A stretch of DNA of 64,000 nucleotides from Tubulanus polymorphus (GCF_964204645.1 NC_134029.1:22152450-22216449); one strand, 5' to 3'; positions 1 through 12,830 are shown, counted from the stretch's first letter. Translations and numbers: made by a program. The notes: generated by a model from the letters alone, not told the origin.

Positions 1-292
1 TAAAGCAACAACCTGGAAGAGAGCTGACTGCTTACAGTGTATGGGCAACACTTCAGGCCGTGGTCCCGTCATGTGGTCATATGAATCAGGTTAAGCCTTG
101 CTTAAGCCGGATCCAAATTGTGTAAAGCCGAAACAAACTAAAGAGCATTAGATTGAAAAGATGGAAATGGTTGAGATAGAGTTATAGAATTCAGGCGGGA
201 ATGGATTGTTTCTAACCATCTTCGTCGATTTTGTCTCTATAGTTTTTCGATTTCATTTTTAGTTTAAAACGCGAACAACTATTGATGTTGTC

Positions 293-314
293 GGGGGGGG
301 GGGGGGGGGGGGGG
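293..314. repeat. Poly-G homopolymer
   Basis: Twenty-two consecutive G residues on the plus strand. Its exact length is likely unreliable in any assembly. It could form a G-quadruplex, but nothing else marks it as functional. Confidence 0.9.
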
Positions 315-2044
315 CTTATAAATCATTCAACTCTCACCAACATTTTATCTCTCGAGAGATAGAGAGATCACGCCCCGTCTTAAGCGGATAACGTGATGAT
401 GTCATTTAACGACGGTGTCGAATTTCAGATTATTTCTCTTTGAAAGCGCGTGAGTTTCTCTTCTCATCGGCGCCGAGTTTTCTCTCAAATTTCAGAAACA
501 ATCAATTCATGATCAAACGCGACGAGCAGCCGCGTGCGGTCGATAGTTTCGCTCTTCGGTTTTTACGCGCCCGTGTTTCGGTTGCATTCGACGGGAAATT
601 CATTTCGATATTCGAATGATAGCCTTGATATTTAGTCGGTATTGAGGCGTGATTGATTTCTAGTCACTGGTTAAACATCAACTCGAATACACGGCGCGAA
701 AAAAAAGAATTTATGCAGATTTAGGGCTGATCATAGAATTGTGTTGAGAGTAAGTGGATTATGAAGCCTTGTATTGAAATATCAGCTGCATTCACAGATT
801 GCATTATTTAGAATATTTTAAATCCGTATTTAGAACGGACCAAGCGTTTTTACACTGGTATTGGCCCTGTTCCATTTTAAAACCAGACCTAAAAGAACAA
901 TCGAGGAGTGTTCTAAATTTTACTAACACCATTTCTGAGAATGAATAGAAACTTTTCTTTTAATTGTCTGTCAATCACGTCGTTGAGTCTAGTCGTTGAG
1001 TCAAGCCATGGAATACGTGGTCTAGCTGGACCAGTGATAACATGTATGAATGCACAGCATTGATTTGGTCCTTTTTAAATGGGTACATTATAACAGACTT
1101 TTAGTGATAGTGTGAGGATGCCAAATTCTGAGGATTGTAAAAAAATATAGGGCTCGACGAAAGCTGCTTAAGTACATCATTATAAGATGAAATGTTTTTC
1201 ATCTGTCGGACGTCAAAAAATCCTGAAGCGACGACGAATATAAGAAGAAATGTGTCTGGCTCTCTGAGAAAAAAAAACCGCGCCGAGAACGACGACGAGG
1301 ATTGAGGCGCGTCGCGAGTGAATGACTTGTCTTTGTGCAACCTGTGTGATGAACTATAATTTCATTAGCGGAAACCGTATAAATCTCTTACTGGTCTTTA
1401 TATGATAATCGTGTATCGGCTTCGGCTCGAAATGTCATCGAACGCCTTTCGTAGATTTTCATTTATAAACTATCAGCAGCCAAGTGGAATTTATGTCGCT
1501 CATAAAACGGTCATCAGTGATTGCTAGATTTGGCTGTATGCGCGAAGCAGGTCTCCTGTTGATTTATTTTGCGGCGGTGGGTGGTTGTTTATTTTTGTCA
1601 GGCGTGATCGCGCTGTCACCCACCGTCACCCACCGGGGAGATGAGGGTGTTCGTTTGTTAACCGTTGATCAAAGATGGATCCGTTTTTTTGTGCAGTCCC
1701 GAGTGGCTGACCGGGGTGATGGTGAAGATAAATCGTTGTCGGACGGCCGCGACTATTTTCTAAATATAGACCACTTTTAACCTTTCGTTTCGTGTGTCTC
1801 GTGTCTAGGAAGTATTTGATAAATTGATGAGGTGGATTAGATTACAGTCGCGAAACTGTGGCCTTTAATAATACCGGCGTTTAGATATATCGAATCAGAT
1901 CGAGATAGTTTTATTGGTGCAATCAAAATGGTTTCATACGTAATATAGATATTTTTCCCGCCCACGTATTCCTCATGTACCGATGACATTTCGGTTTGTT
2001 CCGTAGATGAAAATGTCAACGGTTGAAGCGATAAAAAAAGCAAA

Positions 2045-2120
2045 AGCCGCGATCGCACGAGCGTTTTTTTACCCGGAACGAATTTGATACGGGCCAAATC
2101 GTCTCGGCGTGATCACGGCT
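2045..2120. mobile_element. Short MITE-like element with AGCCGCGATCGC end
   Basis: The element starts AGCCGCGATCGCACGAGCG and finishes GTGATCACGGCT, the inverted form of the same end. The middle carries CGGGCCAAATCGTCTC. The same ends recur at 3209-3267, and the left end at 4851-4897, so this is one dispersed family. It lies in the presumed first intron of the receptor gene, 27 bp past its donor site. Confidence 0.6.
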
Positions 2121-2146
2121 AAATAGACTAGCCTTCAAGTACCTAC

Positions 2147-2414
2147 CTATCAAAACATTCACGAACGAAAGAGGCATCACCAATATGGCCGACAACATGT
2201 CGCTCATCGCTAACGACACTAGGAAATAGTTGAAACGGTTTTGTAACTTTTTCTCATAGCGCACGGCCAAACATACCATAACGTTGCCCCAAACGGTCGT
2301 GATAATGATGAGGAACAGCAGTAAAGCCGGCCAGTTGTATTCAATTCGATCTTCGTCGTCGTCGGGTTTTTTCGTCGTATCGTTTACGCTGATGTTGTAG
2401 GTTATATTCCACAT
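2147..2414 (-). CDS. 5-HT2-like serotonin receptor, first coding exon (TM1-TM2)
   Basis: Amine-activated class A GPCR fragment of the plasma membrane. The ATG at 2414-2412 opens an extracellular N-terminus with three N-glycosylation sequons (N3-I-T, N7-I-S, N11-D-T). TM1 follows with the GN..V motif (about residues 29-51), then the short loop EKKLQN, then TM2 with SLAMSD (the conserved Asp 2.50) and LVMP. EKKLQN followed by NYFL.SLA.SDML is characteristic of 5-HT2 receptors rather than dopamine or octopamine receptors. The exon ends after I89 at the donor ATAG|GTAGGT, splitting a Gly codon in phase 1, which fits the usual 5-HT2 intron position after TM2. An alternative donor lies 4 bases on (intron GT at 2142-2141). 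The remaining five TM segments are outside the window. There is no in-frame ATG just upstream. Identification as a 5-HT2-type aminergic receptor is firm; the exact subtype is inference. Confidence 0.8.
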
Positions 2415-3208
2415 AATGTCGCATCGGAACTCGGTAATTCGTAATCCCGACGATACATGTGTCCGTGCGTGGGTGCGCGTGAGTCTCCTCGAAACTATCG
2501 AACGTACTTTACCAGCGGCGACGATAATCCGAAAATATCGCGATCTTCACGTCGTTCGATGATTATAGATAATCCGCGCATCGCGTAATCCACTTGGCTT
2601 CCGTTACGAAAAAAATCCTTACTCGTATCGAGTATCGACCGGTTTAAACGACGCGATTAATCCAGATATTTCGGTAATTTCGACGGATTATTTCGCTAGC
2701 TGTTGTTGTTATACGAGCTAGCATCGGCGTTGACTTGTTTTTCTTTCGACCCGACAAAGTCCGTCTGTCATATCGGCGGTACGGATTCTTGAGGAGCGGC
2801 GGTATGTATTCTTGAGGAGCGTATCACGTCTCACCGTGTTATGAAATGGCTGCAAATAGAACATATTCACATCATATGTCAATTATGTATGAAAGATAGC
2901 CATCGTCATGTAAATGCGACTTGTTTTCTGACACGGGGGTCTGGTTGCTCGGCCCTGGATGGTTATTAGGTACGGAATAATGTTTAAACAATGATTCCGT
3001 TTCTGTTATATCGTCGTCGAGGTACTGTTGTTATTCATCTCGTCGTCTAACTGTTTTTAAGGTTGCCTTACGAAGATTCGATAAAAGTTGATTACTTTGA
3101 GATTCTAGTTTCAGCTGTCGCGAATACCTAGCTCATCTAATTCCAACACATCGACAATACTTACTTTTATCAGAAGGTTTAATTTTCTATCTACATACAC
3201 GAAACTAT

Positions 3209-3267
3209 AGCCGCGATCGCGCGGGCATTTTTGGCACGGGCCAAATCATCGCTGTGTGATCGCGGCT
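3209..3267. mobile_element. Short MITE-like element, 59 bp, AGCCGCGATCGC inverted ends
   Basis: The left end AGCCGCGATCGC and the right end GCGATCGCGGCT... are inverted copies, with GGCACGGGCCAAATCATC between. It is a second short copy of the family seen at 2045-2120. Confidence 0.6.
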
Positions 3268-4850
3268 CGTCGGTATTCTCCGAACCAGACCACTCGGTGT
3301 AGTTTGCGGCACAGCCTTATTGAACTTATTGAACTAATGCAAATGGCAGTTGGCACCTATTTTCAATGCCGTCGATTATTATTACTGTAAATCCATCAGC
3401 TTAATTAGATCTAAGTCTAGACTGTTATCCACCGTATGCGACTGTAGTACACGGTACTAACAGACTGATGGATTCGTTGAATTAGTGTCATTTGGAAGTG
3501 TGTGTCCTGGCCGCCTTAATTTGATCAGACTGTGATTTGTTAAGTGTTTGCTCTGGTGCACAGACGTCGTCGTCGTCGTTGTCGTCTTCAGTGGGACTTG
3601 CAGAGCGATGAATCGATTTTTTTCGAAGATGCAGCCAATTTGAGCGTCTTTGACAGTATACTGTTTGATATATAGTTTGTTTAATGTGTGCTACCAGTCT
3701 ATTACCTCCAAACTCTTCCGACATATACTGCACAAAATGACAGAATATCTACAAGATAGGCAGTAAAACATGACCATTCATCTTCAACACGGCTTCATCT
3801 ACTTGTCTGATGTGTTGAGTCTATCCGTGTTTACTCAAGTATAAATTAATTTTCATATTTCTCTTGAAAATGATACCGTTTCTGATTAAAATGCGTTTGT
3901 ATAATGAATAGTTTTAACTGATGGCATTTTTTCCTGTAAGTGTTTTGTTATAGGCAAAATAGTGAATAAAACCATATTATCAGTAATTTTTAGCTTACGC
4001 TTTAATGCCAGGTTTAAGGCTTCGACTTCTCTATCTCCCATAAAGGCAGACTAAATACTTCAATTTGTAGGACTGCTTGTTAGCGGATAGATTGGATGGG
4101 AACTAAATGTATTGAATTCTCGTGCGTGATACACGACAATACATGGAAATACCACGAAGTGCCCTTTTAGCCTTCATTCAGTTTTCCATAAGGCTGGTCG
4201 TTATAACTGAGCGTGTCTTTTATAACGGAATCGTTCTAAACTGACCACGATATGATAATTGTTCTTAGAAATATGGAATCATTTGAAATGTTACGCACTA
4301 TTTCACTGACTCATGGACTTATGTATACATGAAGCAGTTTCTCACCGGGGCCCTGGTACCCTAACTATCTATGTTCATGATGTTTTCACTTGCGCAACAT
4401 GGTGCCCAGTGTCGTAGCCAACAGCGAATTTACAGCAGTTCAGTGCTGATATGTCAATTTATATATATATATATCTCGATTCTGCTCAACATATTTGACT
4501 TATATTCAGTTATCTGAAACGGGAAGGCGGGAAACATCTTAAATACAGAAAGACTGTAACTTTCAACCTTTTTCTTCTAATTTATTAGAAGAAAAAACTA
4601 TCACGACGAGCTAGTTCCTGTCACGATTCTCGGTACGTGAATCAGAACTGAATCGTCGACACCGATGTCGATTCCGATTTTGAATGCTTGTTTAGAAATT
4701 AACAATAGAAAATCGATTTGTATATCGGTTACTGGTTTTCTTTTCTAATGACTAATTTCTTCTCATTCGAATCTCTGTGTGTGCCGTTCATGCTGTTCAG
4801 CGTTGTTGGGTTTAAGAGTAAGCCTATCAGAACTGAAGATCAGATGAAAT

Positions 4851-4897
4851 GGCCGTGATCGCGCGAGCGTTTTTGTCCCGGGCTCTCCTCTTAACAG
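4851..4897. mobile_element. Solo left end of the AGCCGCGATCGC family
   Basis: GGCCGTGATCGCGCGAGCG, followed by a T run and CCCGGG, matches the left end of the elements at 2045 and 3209. No matching right end is visible nearby, so this is a truncated copy. Confidence 0.4.
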
Positions 4898-5390
4898 ACT
4901 TCACCCGTTAAAACGCTTGTTCCGTTCTGATTGGAACGCACGTTCTAAATAATCGGCAGATTTGATACAGATCTTATTATACTATCCAGATACACCCGAG
5001 AGAGCGTTCAATTTCATCATCATTCCTCGATTCAGTTATCAGTGTTCATTAGAATATCTTATTCAAAGTTGAATATAACAATTGATTGCGTTGTCTTAAG
5101 CGGAGTAAACCCCGATCAATATCACCTGGGGGGCTGAACTTAATCTAAAACATGCCTTTTGAAGTTTATAGTAAATTTTGGGCGTAGTTCATCGACGACG
5201 ACGATCATCGGATGAACGATATGTAAATTGCCGACGGCGCTGGTCAATGGATCGCCTGATTTATTTATCAATCAACGCGATCGGATCGTCGTCGATCGTC
5301 GTTTTATTGGACGCCGAAAAAACACAAACGCCACGAATCAATCAATCATCACGAGTGAAGGATCGGTTTCTGACAGTTATTCATTAATGA

Positions 5391-5391
<1 letters not shown>

Positions 5392-5465
<74 letters not shown>
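5392..5465. repeat. (AT)n microsatellite
   Basis: About 37 uninterrupted AT dinucleotides. Alternating Tyr/Ile frames read through it and are artefacts. Confidence 0.95.
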
Positions 5466-5466
<1 letters not shown>

Positions 5467-5827
5467 GTATATGTATGCGCATATCGATAGTATATTGTCG
5501 GTAATATTATAGAATTTATTGATCAGTTTGGCGTAGATTTCTTCTTTCTAATGTTTCTCATTTTACTGCGAACCCGGTCGGTCGTTACAGTTAATGAGTA
5601 TACACTCGTTCGTCGCCCTCGAATACACCTTTCCTAACCGATTTATCTATGAGTAGTAATTGGTTTTACTAGTCGCGGGTATATGCTTACACCAATCTCT
5701 CTCTCTCTCCGGTCATTTAACTCCGTAGAACGCTTGTATGACAATAATGAATTATGTAGATTGCGGTTGTGAGTCAAACTGAGTTATGTCTTTTCGAAGT
5801 GAGAAATCCTGTTTCTCTCTTGACAGC

Positions 5828-6165
5828 GCCGGTCCAGAATGAAAAACGAATCCCTCGGTTTTGGCTGATTGATATCTGTTGACGAAACTTATCAATCAAA
5901 TATAGCCGCTATGGCAGCCGTTTTGGGATTTTATACGTTGGAACCGGCCTGATTACGTTAACGCAGCCTTGGTTTTGAATACATAATGAATTGCGTAGTT
6001 CGTGTTATCGACAAAACTTGAATATAGCTGCCATGGCATACCAGGCTTGTGAGCGGCCTGATTGTGTGACTGCAGCCCTGGTCTCGAATGAAAAATATAC
6101 AGACCAAACTTATCAATGAGATTAAGCTGCCATGGTAGCCATATTGGGTTTTGATGCCAGAAGTG
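5828..6165. repeat. Degenerate tandem repeat, about 105-130 bp unit
   Basis: Three diverged units share the blocks AAACTTATCAAT, ATAGC(C/T)GC(T/C)ATGGCA, GGCCTGATT and GCAGCC(T/C)TGGT, starting near 5880, 6005 and 6100. A partial unit may precede them at 5828. No coding potential is recognised. Confidence 0.55.
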
Positions 6166-7257
6166 TGATACAGTAAACAACTTATAACATCTGAATGACG
6201 CGGTCTCACTTCACACTGGAAGAAAATCTAATGGGTTTATTATCGGTCCGACTTTTCTCGCCCGGTTTTCGACGGTGCTTTTCGTCAGTTCTTGATGTAA
6301 ACTAATATCGCCTGTATTTTTCCCATTACCGTAATTACATCCTTGGTTCAAATAAGGGTCTGGTGTTCGTCATTTCAGAACATGCTACATTCCAGGTAAC
6401 GGTGAACAACGAGTAATATCTGTTTTTCAAATCTAGTCGTCATCTAATGGAAATTTCAATTCAGCTTGTATTCTGATGTTTGCGGTTTGACGGAATATGT
6501 AAAGCTGTCGTTTAATAGTTTGATGGCATAATGAAACAAACCGAAAAAAAAAATACTCAACTGGTCGACTGATATTATTATTAGTATTTCAGAGTTAATC
6601 AGCGAAACTCAGTTGATGATTTAACAGTTTATTCTGACAGTTTCTTCGAAGTTTTGACTGAAATTCATCATCAGAGAAACAAAAATAACATAATCGTGAT
6701 AAACAGTATTTTTAAGATGTAGAGTTCCTGTCCATAACCTTCCTTAGTAGACGACCGGACAGATAGATAATGATTAATGGCGAAGTTTAGATAAAACTTC
6801 AAAGTCGGAATAGATTGTGAAATCGTCAACTATTGGATTTGCTCATTAACTAACAAAAAATACTGAACAGCGTAAATGAGTTTTGAGTAATTTTCACACG
6901 TGGTGTTTGATTGGATCGCGCGACGCGTGATTGATCGAACAAAGGTCACGAAATTACATGTTATCTCGCTTCAGGGTTGCATCGAAGTAATCAATACGAT
7001 GTCCAGTCTTGTGGATACTTTTCGCCGCCGTGATTTATTTATCTACGCGATATACGATGATAGGAAAAACGACGACGATGCCTGACCGACGAGACGTTCA
7101 TCCGCGGGCAAATATCACCGATTCGATGTTCGTCGTTCGTGGCGTAATTTCATCGATACGCGCCGGTTTTATGTCTCCCTTCGTACGCGATACAATAATC
7201 ATACCTCGCTCGGTATTCAATACGTATCAATCGTATCCGATACCCCAGCAGCGGTCT

Positions 7258-7553
7258 TTAACCCTTTCAGTGCTGACTAATTAATACCCTATAGTGCTGG
7301 AGAAAATTTGAAAATTCTAAAAAATTCCACCCTAGTGTGTTGAACAATGGGAATACCACTATAGTGCGTCTACACCGCAGTGCGGTGTATCGTTAGTTAC
7401 TAGTATTTCACTATGTTTGACACTTTCTGCCATTTTTCAATAGAGATAATTACAAATTACTAATTACATCAATACACCGCAGTGCGGTGTACTAGCAAAA
7501 TCCATCACTGATTTATACACCGCACTGCGGTGTAGACGCACTGAAAGGGTTAA
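7258..7553. mobile_element. piggyBac-type MITE, copy 1
   Basis: TTAA target sites (7258-7261 and 7550-7553) flank 288 bp whose ends are inverted: CCCTTTCAGTGC at the left and GCACTGAAAGGG at the right. TTAA duplication with CCC...GGG ends is the piggyBac superfamily signature. Inside are several copies of the palindrome TACACCGCAGTGCGGTGTA. There is no transposase frame, so it is non-autonomous. A diverged sister copy lies at 19,434-19,728. Confidence 0.85.
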
Positions 7554-8160
7554 ATCGTAGCTTTTCAACCATTGTCTTCACCGTCACGGGAGATGTGGCT
7601 TTTAGGGCGTGTAAACGTACACGTGATCATTACGTATCTGATATATCCGGAAAATACGAGAAATTGATTGTAGCTTTAAATCCCGGCGCGAATCGGCTCG
7701 ACGTAACCCCGAAACATCCAACAGATTCCGGTTCATCTGTTCATTATTGAAACGGTAAAACTGTAATTTCGTGTTACGCAGAGATGATGTGGCCCAGGCT
7801 AAATTGGCATGGTTCAGGCTTGAGCCAAATTCGACCCATGCCTAATTATAGAGCATGCTTACGTGTAAACCACTCACTCAATCGATACCACACAATAATC
7901 AAACAAAGCTAAGTGAGACATTTCCGCAACCAGTTTCATACGCAATAATGTGACCTGTGCTGAAATTTGGCATCAGAATTTGTTGAGTGCGATAAACTCT
8001 GAAGATGTGTGGAAGGATTCCATCTGAACAATACCAGTTGTTTAAGTTAGTTGTCGAATAAACACGATAATCCGTGTATACTGTAGATAAATGAAGAAAT
8101 CCCACACTTCGAATTAAATTATAGGATAAAATTATAGGATAGAATTTATTATTTTGAAAC

Positions 8161-8200
8161 CACAACGTTTCGGCTGTTGACTAACAGCCATCATCAGGTG
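8161..8200 (-). other. Hammerhead-like stem motif, probably a retroelement remnant
   Basis: On the minus strand CTGATGA is followed by T, a perfect 7-bp stem GGCTGTT/AACAGCC with an AGTC loop, then GAAAC and GTTGTGGTTTC. This matches the CUGAUGA-stem II-GAAA order of a hammerhead core, but there is one extra U before stem II and no convincing stem I. Two similarly built motifs occur at 49,671-49,712 and 51,088-51,115. Such motifs are known from Penelope-like retroelements; assignment here is inference. Confidence 0.4.
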
Positions 8201-11200
8201 GAATGTTTATGTTGATGTTGTGGGTTTCTTGTTATGATATAGACCATTGCGTAGGTTTCAAGGGCTTGAAAAACTCTTATGTAAACAGCGTATTTATCGA
8301 GGTTCAATATCACATCAGGACTAGTTCGAGAATATGTTTACGAAAATAAAGACAAATCACCTTCGCATAAAAATGTTTTGTATAAAAAGTAATTGATGCA
8401 TCAGATGCCTCATTGGTTGAGCTATGTTTGGTATTATTGATCGCTGTAATTGGTCAGTTAATGCGTATTATCAATCAATGAATTAGTTTCAGTCTACTGA
8501 CTAGATGAGGGCTACGTTCAGACTCCAGGGCGCTCTCTCTCTCCTCTCTCTCTCTTGCTCATTCTCCTAGCAACTCTTTAAGTTTTCTTTGATCTCTGGC
8601 ATCAACACTCGTGAAACGACCAAAAAAATGTCGAAGCACTTTTATGGTGTTTGTGTCGTCGAGCTGAGATAATCTGGGTAAGATTTTTTTTGGTTATCCT
8701 GAAGCTAGATAAGTTTTAGGACCAAAATAGTTCTTAAGATTAAAATCAATGAGATTTCACCAGTCGGGAGATGATTTGAAATGAAAAATCAACGTGCAAG
8801 TAGAAATTTCTGCGATTCTAGTTTCAGAATTACTTGGTTCAATCATATTCTCACGCAGTGATCAGATACTGTATTTTGAGTAATTTTTGTAATTTGAGTT
8901 TAGAAAGCTGGTATCTGCACAGCCACCGAGACTTCTAAAATACTTTCTACTTCAACTGGTGCCGAATGGGTCCATGCTTGTTTTGGCCTGACCCAAAACA
9001 TTGGTCTAGGTTCTTGCTAAAAGGCACGGTTGTTATATTGGGTGTGGATACTAATTTCTCGAAGTGACCTCACATCGCTTGCCACAGTATCATTCTGATA
9101 GCATTTCAGTAACGACTTAGTGATTTCGGTGTTACCACGCTCTCTTATTTCATGCGGGTCTGGTCCGGGTTGAGTTTGACCCGCGCCAAATTCTAATCAG
9201 GCTCTTCCTCAAACTATCGATTGAATATCTACAATAAACTGATCGTCGAATCAATAGATAATGAAACGATGCCTGCAGCTGATTTCATTAGGAAATCTTG
9301 ATTTTTAGATGAAATTCTACGTGAAATACGAGAACATTAGAAATAAACGCTTTTAAACTTTGCGCGAATCGCGGAGAAAAGTCGCGCGACGGACGGAATC
9401 GGAATTTCTCGGTTAAGCGCGTGTATTTCGAAATTGAATCGATTCGATTCGTTTAGCGGTAATACGCTTCCGGAATCTCATTGAAATTGCTCGGCGAATT
9501 TCGGATACGATTACGATCGAAGATCGACTCGGGAGTTGAGACGTCGTCGCCTCGCCAATCGTTCAGGATACTCGGCGTCCACGGAAAACATGCGATAGAT
9601 TATTTTTAACGACGGCGAAAACTAATTACTGGTTAAGTTGAAGATAACGATCTTAGAGGTGAATTTTAACGCCTAGATTTTAAAAATTGTTCGAGCGAAA
9701 TTTTGTGGTCTTTCGAAGTGTCAACGCTCGTTGCTAGAGAGTCGCATGTCCTTTCTCAACTCGAAGGCCACAACTCGATTCATGTGACTGATTATCTTGG
9801 TGTCCTCTTATAAGATGGTATACTTCAATGACACTACTAATTAGTTTCCTCGTGCTATCGGGTTTTGTCGCGGACGCCCGGTTCAAGCATCGCCATCGTC
9901 GGCATTCATTATTTATAACCGATTTTCGATGAAGTGTCGCAGGAAATAATGTCACTGCTCGATGGAACGTAGTTCTGATAAAGCCGGGTGTTTGAGACCA
10001 ACAAGTTTTCAAGCGCGGATTCGATTGGTTGACAGTACGAGTCTAAATGAGCTGCAAGTGGGTGAGCGCGGATCAGGTTGATGACGGTAATGATGATGTA
10101 ACCTGTAGCATCGAGATAAATTCTGCCTAATCTGACTGTATTTGGCGATGCAGTCGAGCGTGGCGTATCTGATGTTTGTTTATATGTTTGTTAACACAAC
10201 AATGCCTTATCACATCCGAGGCCTTGCGAGCCATTGCAACCTCTTGCCAGCAGGGGTGGATTTAGCGAGGTCAGGAAAAAATCTGAAACTGCCTTCTCAT
10301 AGTTGATATTAGATATCAATATTCTCATTAGATCTTTAGCGTCAGGCCTCATTATGTCGACATTATGATCAATATCCATCACGAAATGAGTCCTTATTTC
10401 TCTCTAAATCCCAACCCTCTGAAATCCTGGATCGGCCCCTGGGTTAGAATACGGGATAAATCGCTATTGAGAGCTAGTGAGACATTGGGTGATGTTGTCA
10501 TTCGAAGATATCGCGATCGAATGCAAGAGATATCGACGCAACATATTGCCATTTCAATCTAATTTCATCCCTTTTGCCACTCAGTCATATCTCGATTTTA
10601 ATAAATGTCCCCGCGATGAGCGCGAGCCCGTTTTTCTAAATGACATTACGTATTTCGGAGCTATCGCGTCGTCTGATGAACTCGTCGTACCGAAGTCTCG
10701 AGTGTGATCTTCGTCGAAGTTTTCGGCGAAAAGCGGGAGAAACAATTTCCTCTCGTAGACAATGGTTTCGCCGGGTCTCGGGTTGACGACGACGACGTGA
10801 TGTCTGCTGCTGCGACAAATCATCGGTTAATTAGTATAAATCAACCTCATCGAAATCTGTGACATATCGCATCTGTGTTTACTGCAGATGAATGCACCAA
10901 GAGAACTCCGATCTTTTCATTGTTATAATGAAGAAGTTCCCCTGGTATCAATTTCTCATTGTTTCACGATGTATCGGATAATCACCCGGAAAATGTATAG
11001 ATTTTCCTGCATACAACGTCTCTGTAGGTGGTGAGCAGATCTCATAATACTTACATTAAAAAACTGTGATTGTAGTTTTTCTCAATTCTGTTTCTTTTTA
11101 AGTGAATTGTAATGGTTAAGATGTAAACGTAAACACCTTCCAGCATTTATGTTTATAGAGGTTTATTTTTTCAAAAGTTGATACAGCCTTAATATCAGCT

Positions 11201-11601
11201 CGACGAATTGTAATTGGTTCCCGCTGAACGTCAACACCCTCAGGCGTTTTGTTTATAGAGGATAAGGTCTATTTCTGTATGGTTCGAATTCAATGAAATA
11301 GAAATGAAGTTCATCCGCGGGATGAGCAATTTCAACTATTTTTAACCGAATCACCTTCCATTGATAGTATCGATATCGATCTATATTGTAAAACATGTAA
11401 GCAGCAGCAGCGATCGTCGAAACGGCAAAAAGAGATGAAGAGATGCTAGTAGGGTGTGGTGTAATGGATATTTGCGAAGTACGACCTTTCTTTTGATAAT
11501 TTTTACCTCATTTCGCTCGAGAGATTAAAAGTGAAATGAGATGTTTGAGAACTGGCAGTTGGAGTAATGAGGGTTGGGTTGGAGTAGAAACTTAAAATGA
11601 A

Positions 11602-11889
11602 CATAGCTTTCTAAACAGAATATAGCCCAAACCAAACCCGAGTCAAATTTAGCCTAGCTTTCCTAACACAATATAGACCAGACCCAACTAGACCCTAGTC
11701 AAATTTAGCCCAGCTTTCCTAACTGAATATAGCCCAGACCAGACCCGACCAAAGCCGAGTCAAATTTAGCCTAGCTTTCCTAACAGAATATAGCCCAGAC
11801 CGGACCAGACCCGACCATACCGGAGTCGAATTTAGCCTAGCTTTCCTAGCAGAATGTAGCCCAGATCAGACCTGAGTCAAATTTAGCCA
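11602..11889. repeat. Degenerate tandem repeat, five units of 51-66 bp
   Basis: Each unit has TAGCTTTCCTAACAGAATAT, then AGCCCAGACC with a variable number of GACC(C/A)-type submotifs, then GAGTCAAATTTAGCC. Unit lengths differ mainly by submotif number. The array continues directly into an AGCCGCGATCGC-family remnant (11,890-12,113), so part of that element has probably been amplified in tandem. Confidence 0.7.
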
Positions 11890-12113
11890 GAATATTCACA
11901 CGCAAATCATTCACTCGATACTAAACAATATTGTGGCAAGAGTAACTTCCAGAACTGTGATGATTCGACCAGTGCTAAAATGTACCACGGGCCTGGTCAC
12001 GTTATTGGTTTGACCATATTTGGCCCGGGTCGTACAAGCGCAGGCCCAGTTGGCACCTTTGTGAATGTTTGTGCCGGGTCTAATGTGGGGCCAAAAATGC
12101 GATTGCGGCTTTG
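11890..12113. mobile_element. Long-form member of the AGCCGCGATCGC family
   Basis: Contains the shared internal blocks CATTCACTCGATACTA, GACCAGTGCTAAAATGT and TTTGGCCCGGG, and ends in AAAAATGCGATTGCGGCT, the inverted form of the family end. Related diverged stretches occur at 7790-7990, 21,955-22,232, 26,617-26,875 and 28,555-28,895. Confidence 0.5.
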
Positions 12114-12746
12114 GATGACGTAGTAGAACTTAGAGATTTTTATGCGGTCATGCTGAATTCAGTTATATTCAGTTTCAATATTTCAATATTTGTTGAATTC
12201 AGTTTCAGAGATATATGACTGATGATGAATATCTTAATCTTAATTGTTTTCTCTGGCGACGCGGATTTTAGTCGAAACCTCAGAACATACTCATAATCAA
12301 CCAGATATCGTATCGATTGTGCGATTTTTATCTACGTCCCGAGGAAAACATTCAGCGTATGATTGTGACTAATCGTTACGATCGATATATCATATCAGCT
12401 GTTGACAACGTTTTAGAAAGTAACATGAAACGGTTTTTTTCGATTGTTATTTTTTAAATCGTGTTTCGGTGTTTCATCGAATCGCGAGAGGACGCAAATT
12501 TCCCCCTGAAATTGACTTTTATTTCGACTGCAATACAAATCGTCCAGCGATGCTAATATTTGGTCGGTCGATATTCTAATTATGGACATAAAGAACCGAT
12601 TGTTGGCTCCGTATTTACCCGGAGTAAAACCAACCCTGTCATCAGCGTCGAAGTTAAACATTACTTTCCTGCACTTCGCGGCGAAGAACATTCATCGAAA
12701 TCGATCACTTTGTATCAAAGTACTTTCTTTCACTCTTCCTTATAAT

Positions 12747-12779
12747 ATATATTTAATTATATATATATATTTAAAAATG

Positions 12780-12830
<51 letters not shown>

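Larger units (their letters stand above)
1..2146. other. Non-coding stretch, presumed intron of the 5-HT2-like receptor
   Basis: No exon with recognisable homology was seen on either strand. The receptor exon at 2147-2414 reads leftward and ends in a splice donor, so this stretch is probably its first intron; exons for TM3 onward were looked for and not found, so they should lie beyond the left edge. The stretch contains a 22-base G run at 293-314 and a 76-bp MITE-like element at 2045-2120. Short open frames here look like chance. Confidence 0.5.
2415..7257. other. Gene-less stretch with repeats upstream of the receptor exon
   Basis: Receptor 5' UTR, promoter and intergenic DNA are expected here, but no core promoter could be pinned. 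It holds MITE-like elements (3209-3267, 4851-4897), an (AT)n tract (5392-5465) and a degenerate tandem repeat (5828-6165). No conserved exon was recognised on either strand. Confidence 0.5.

Noticed and set aside
9734-10012. 92-codon minus-strand frame
   Set aside because: No homology recognised and no exon signals; considered and dropped as a transposon fragment.
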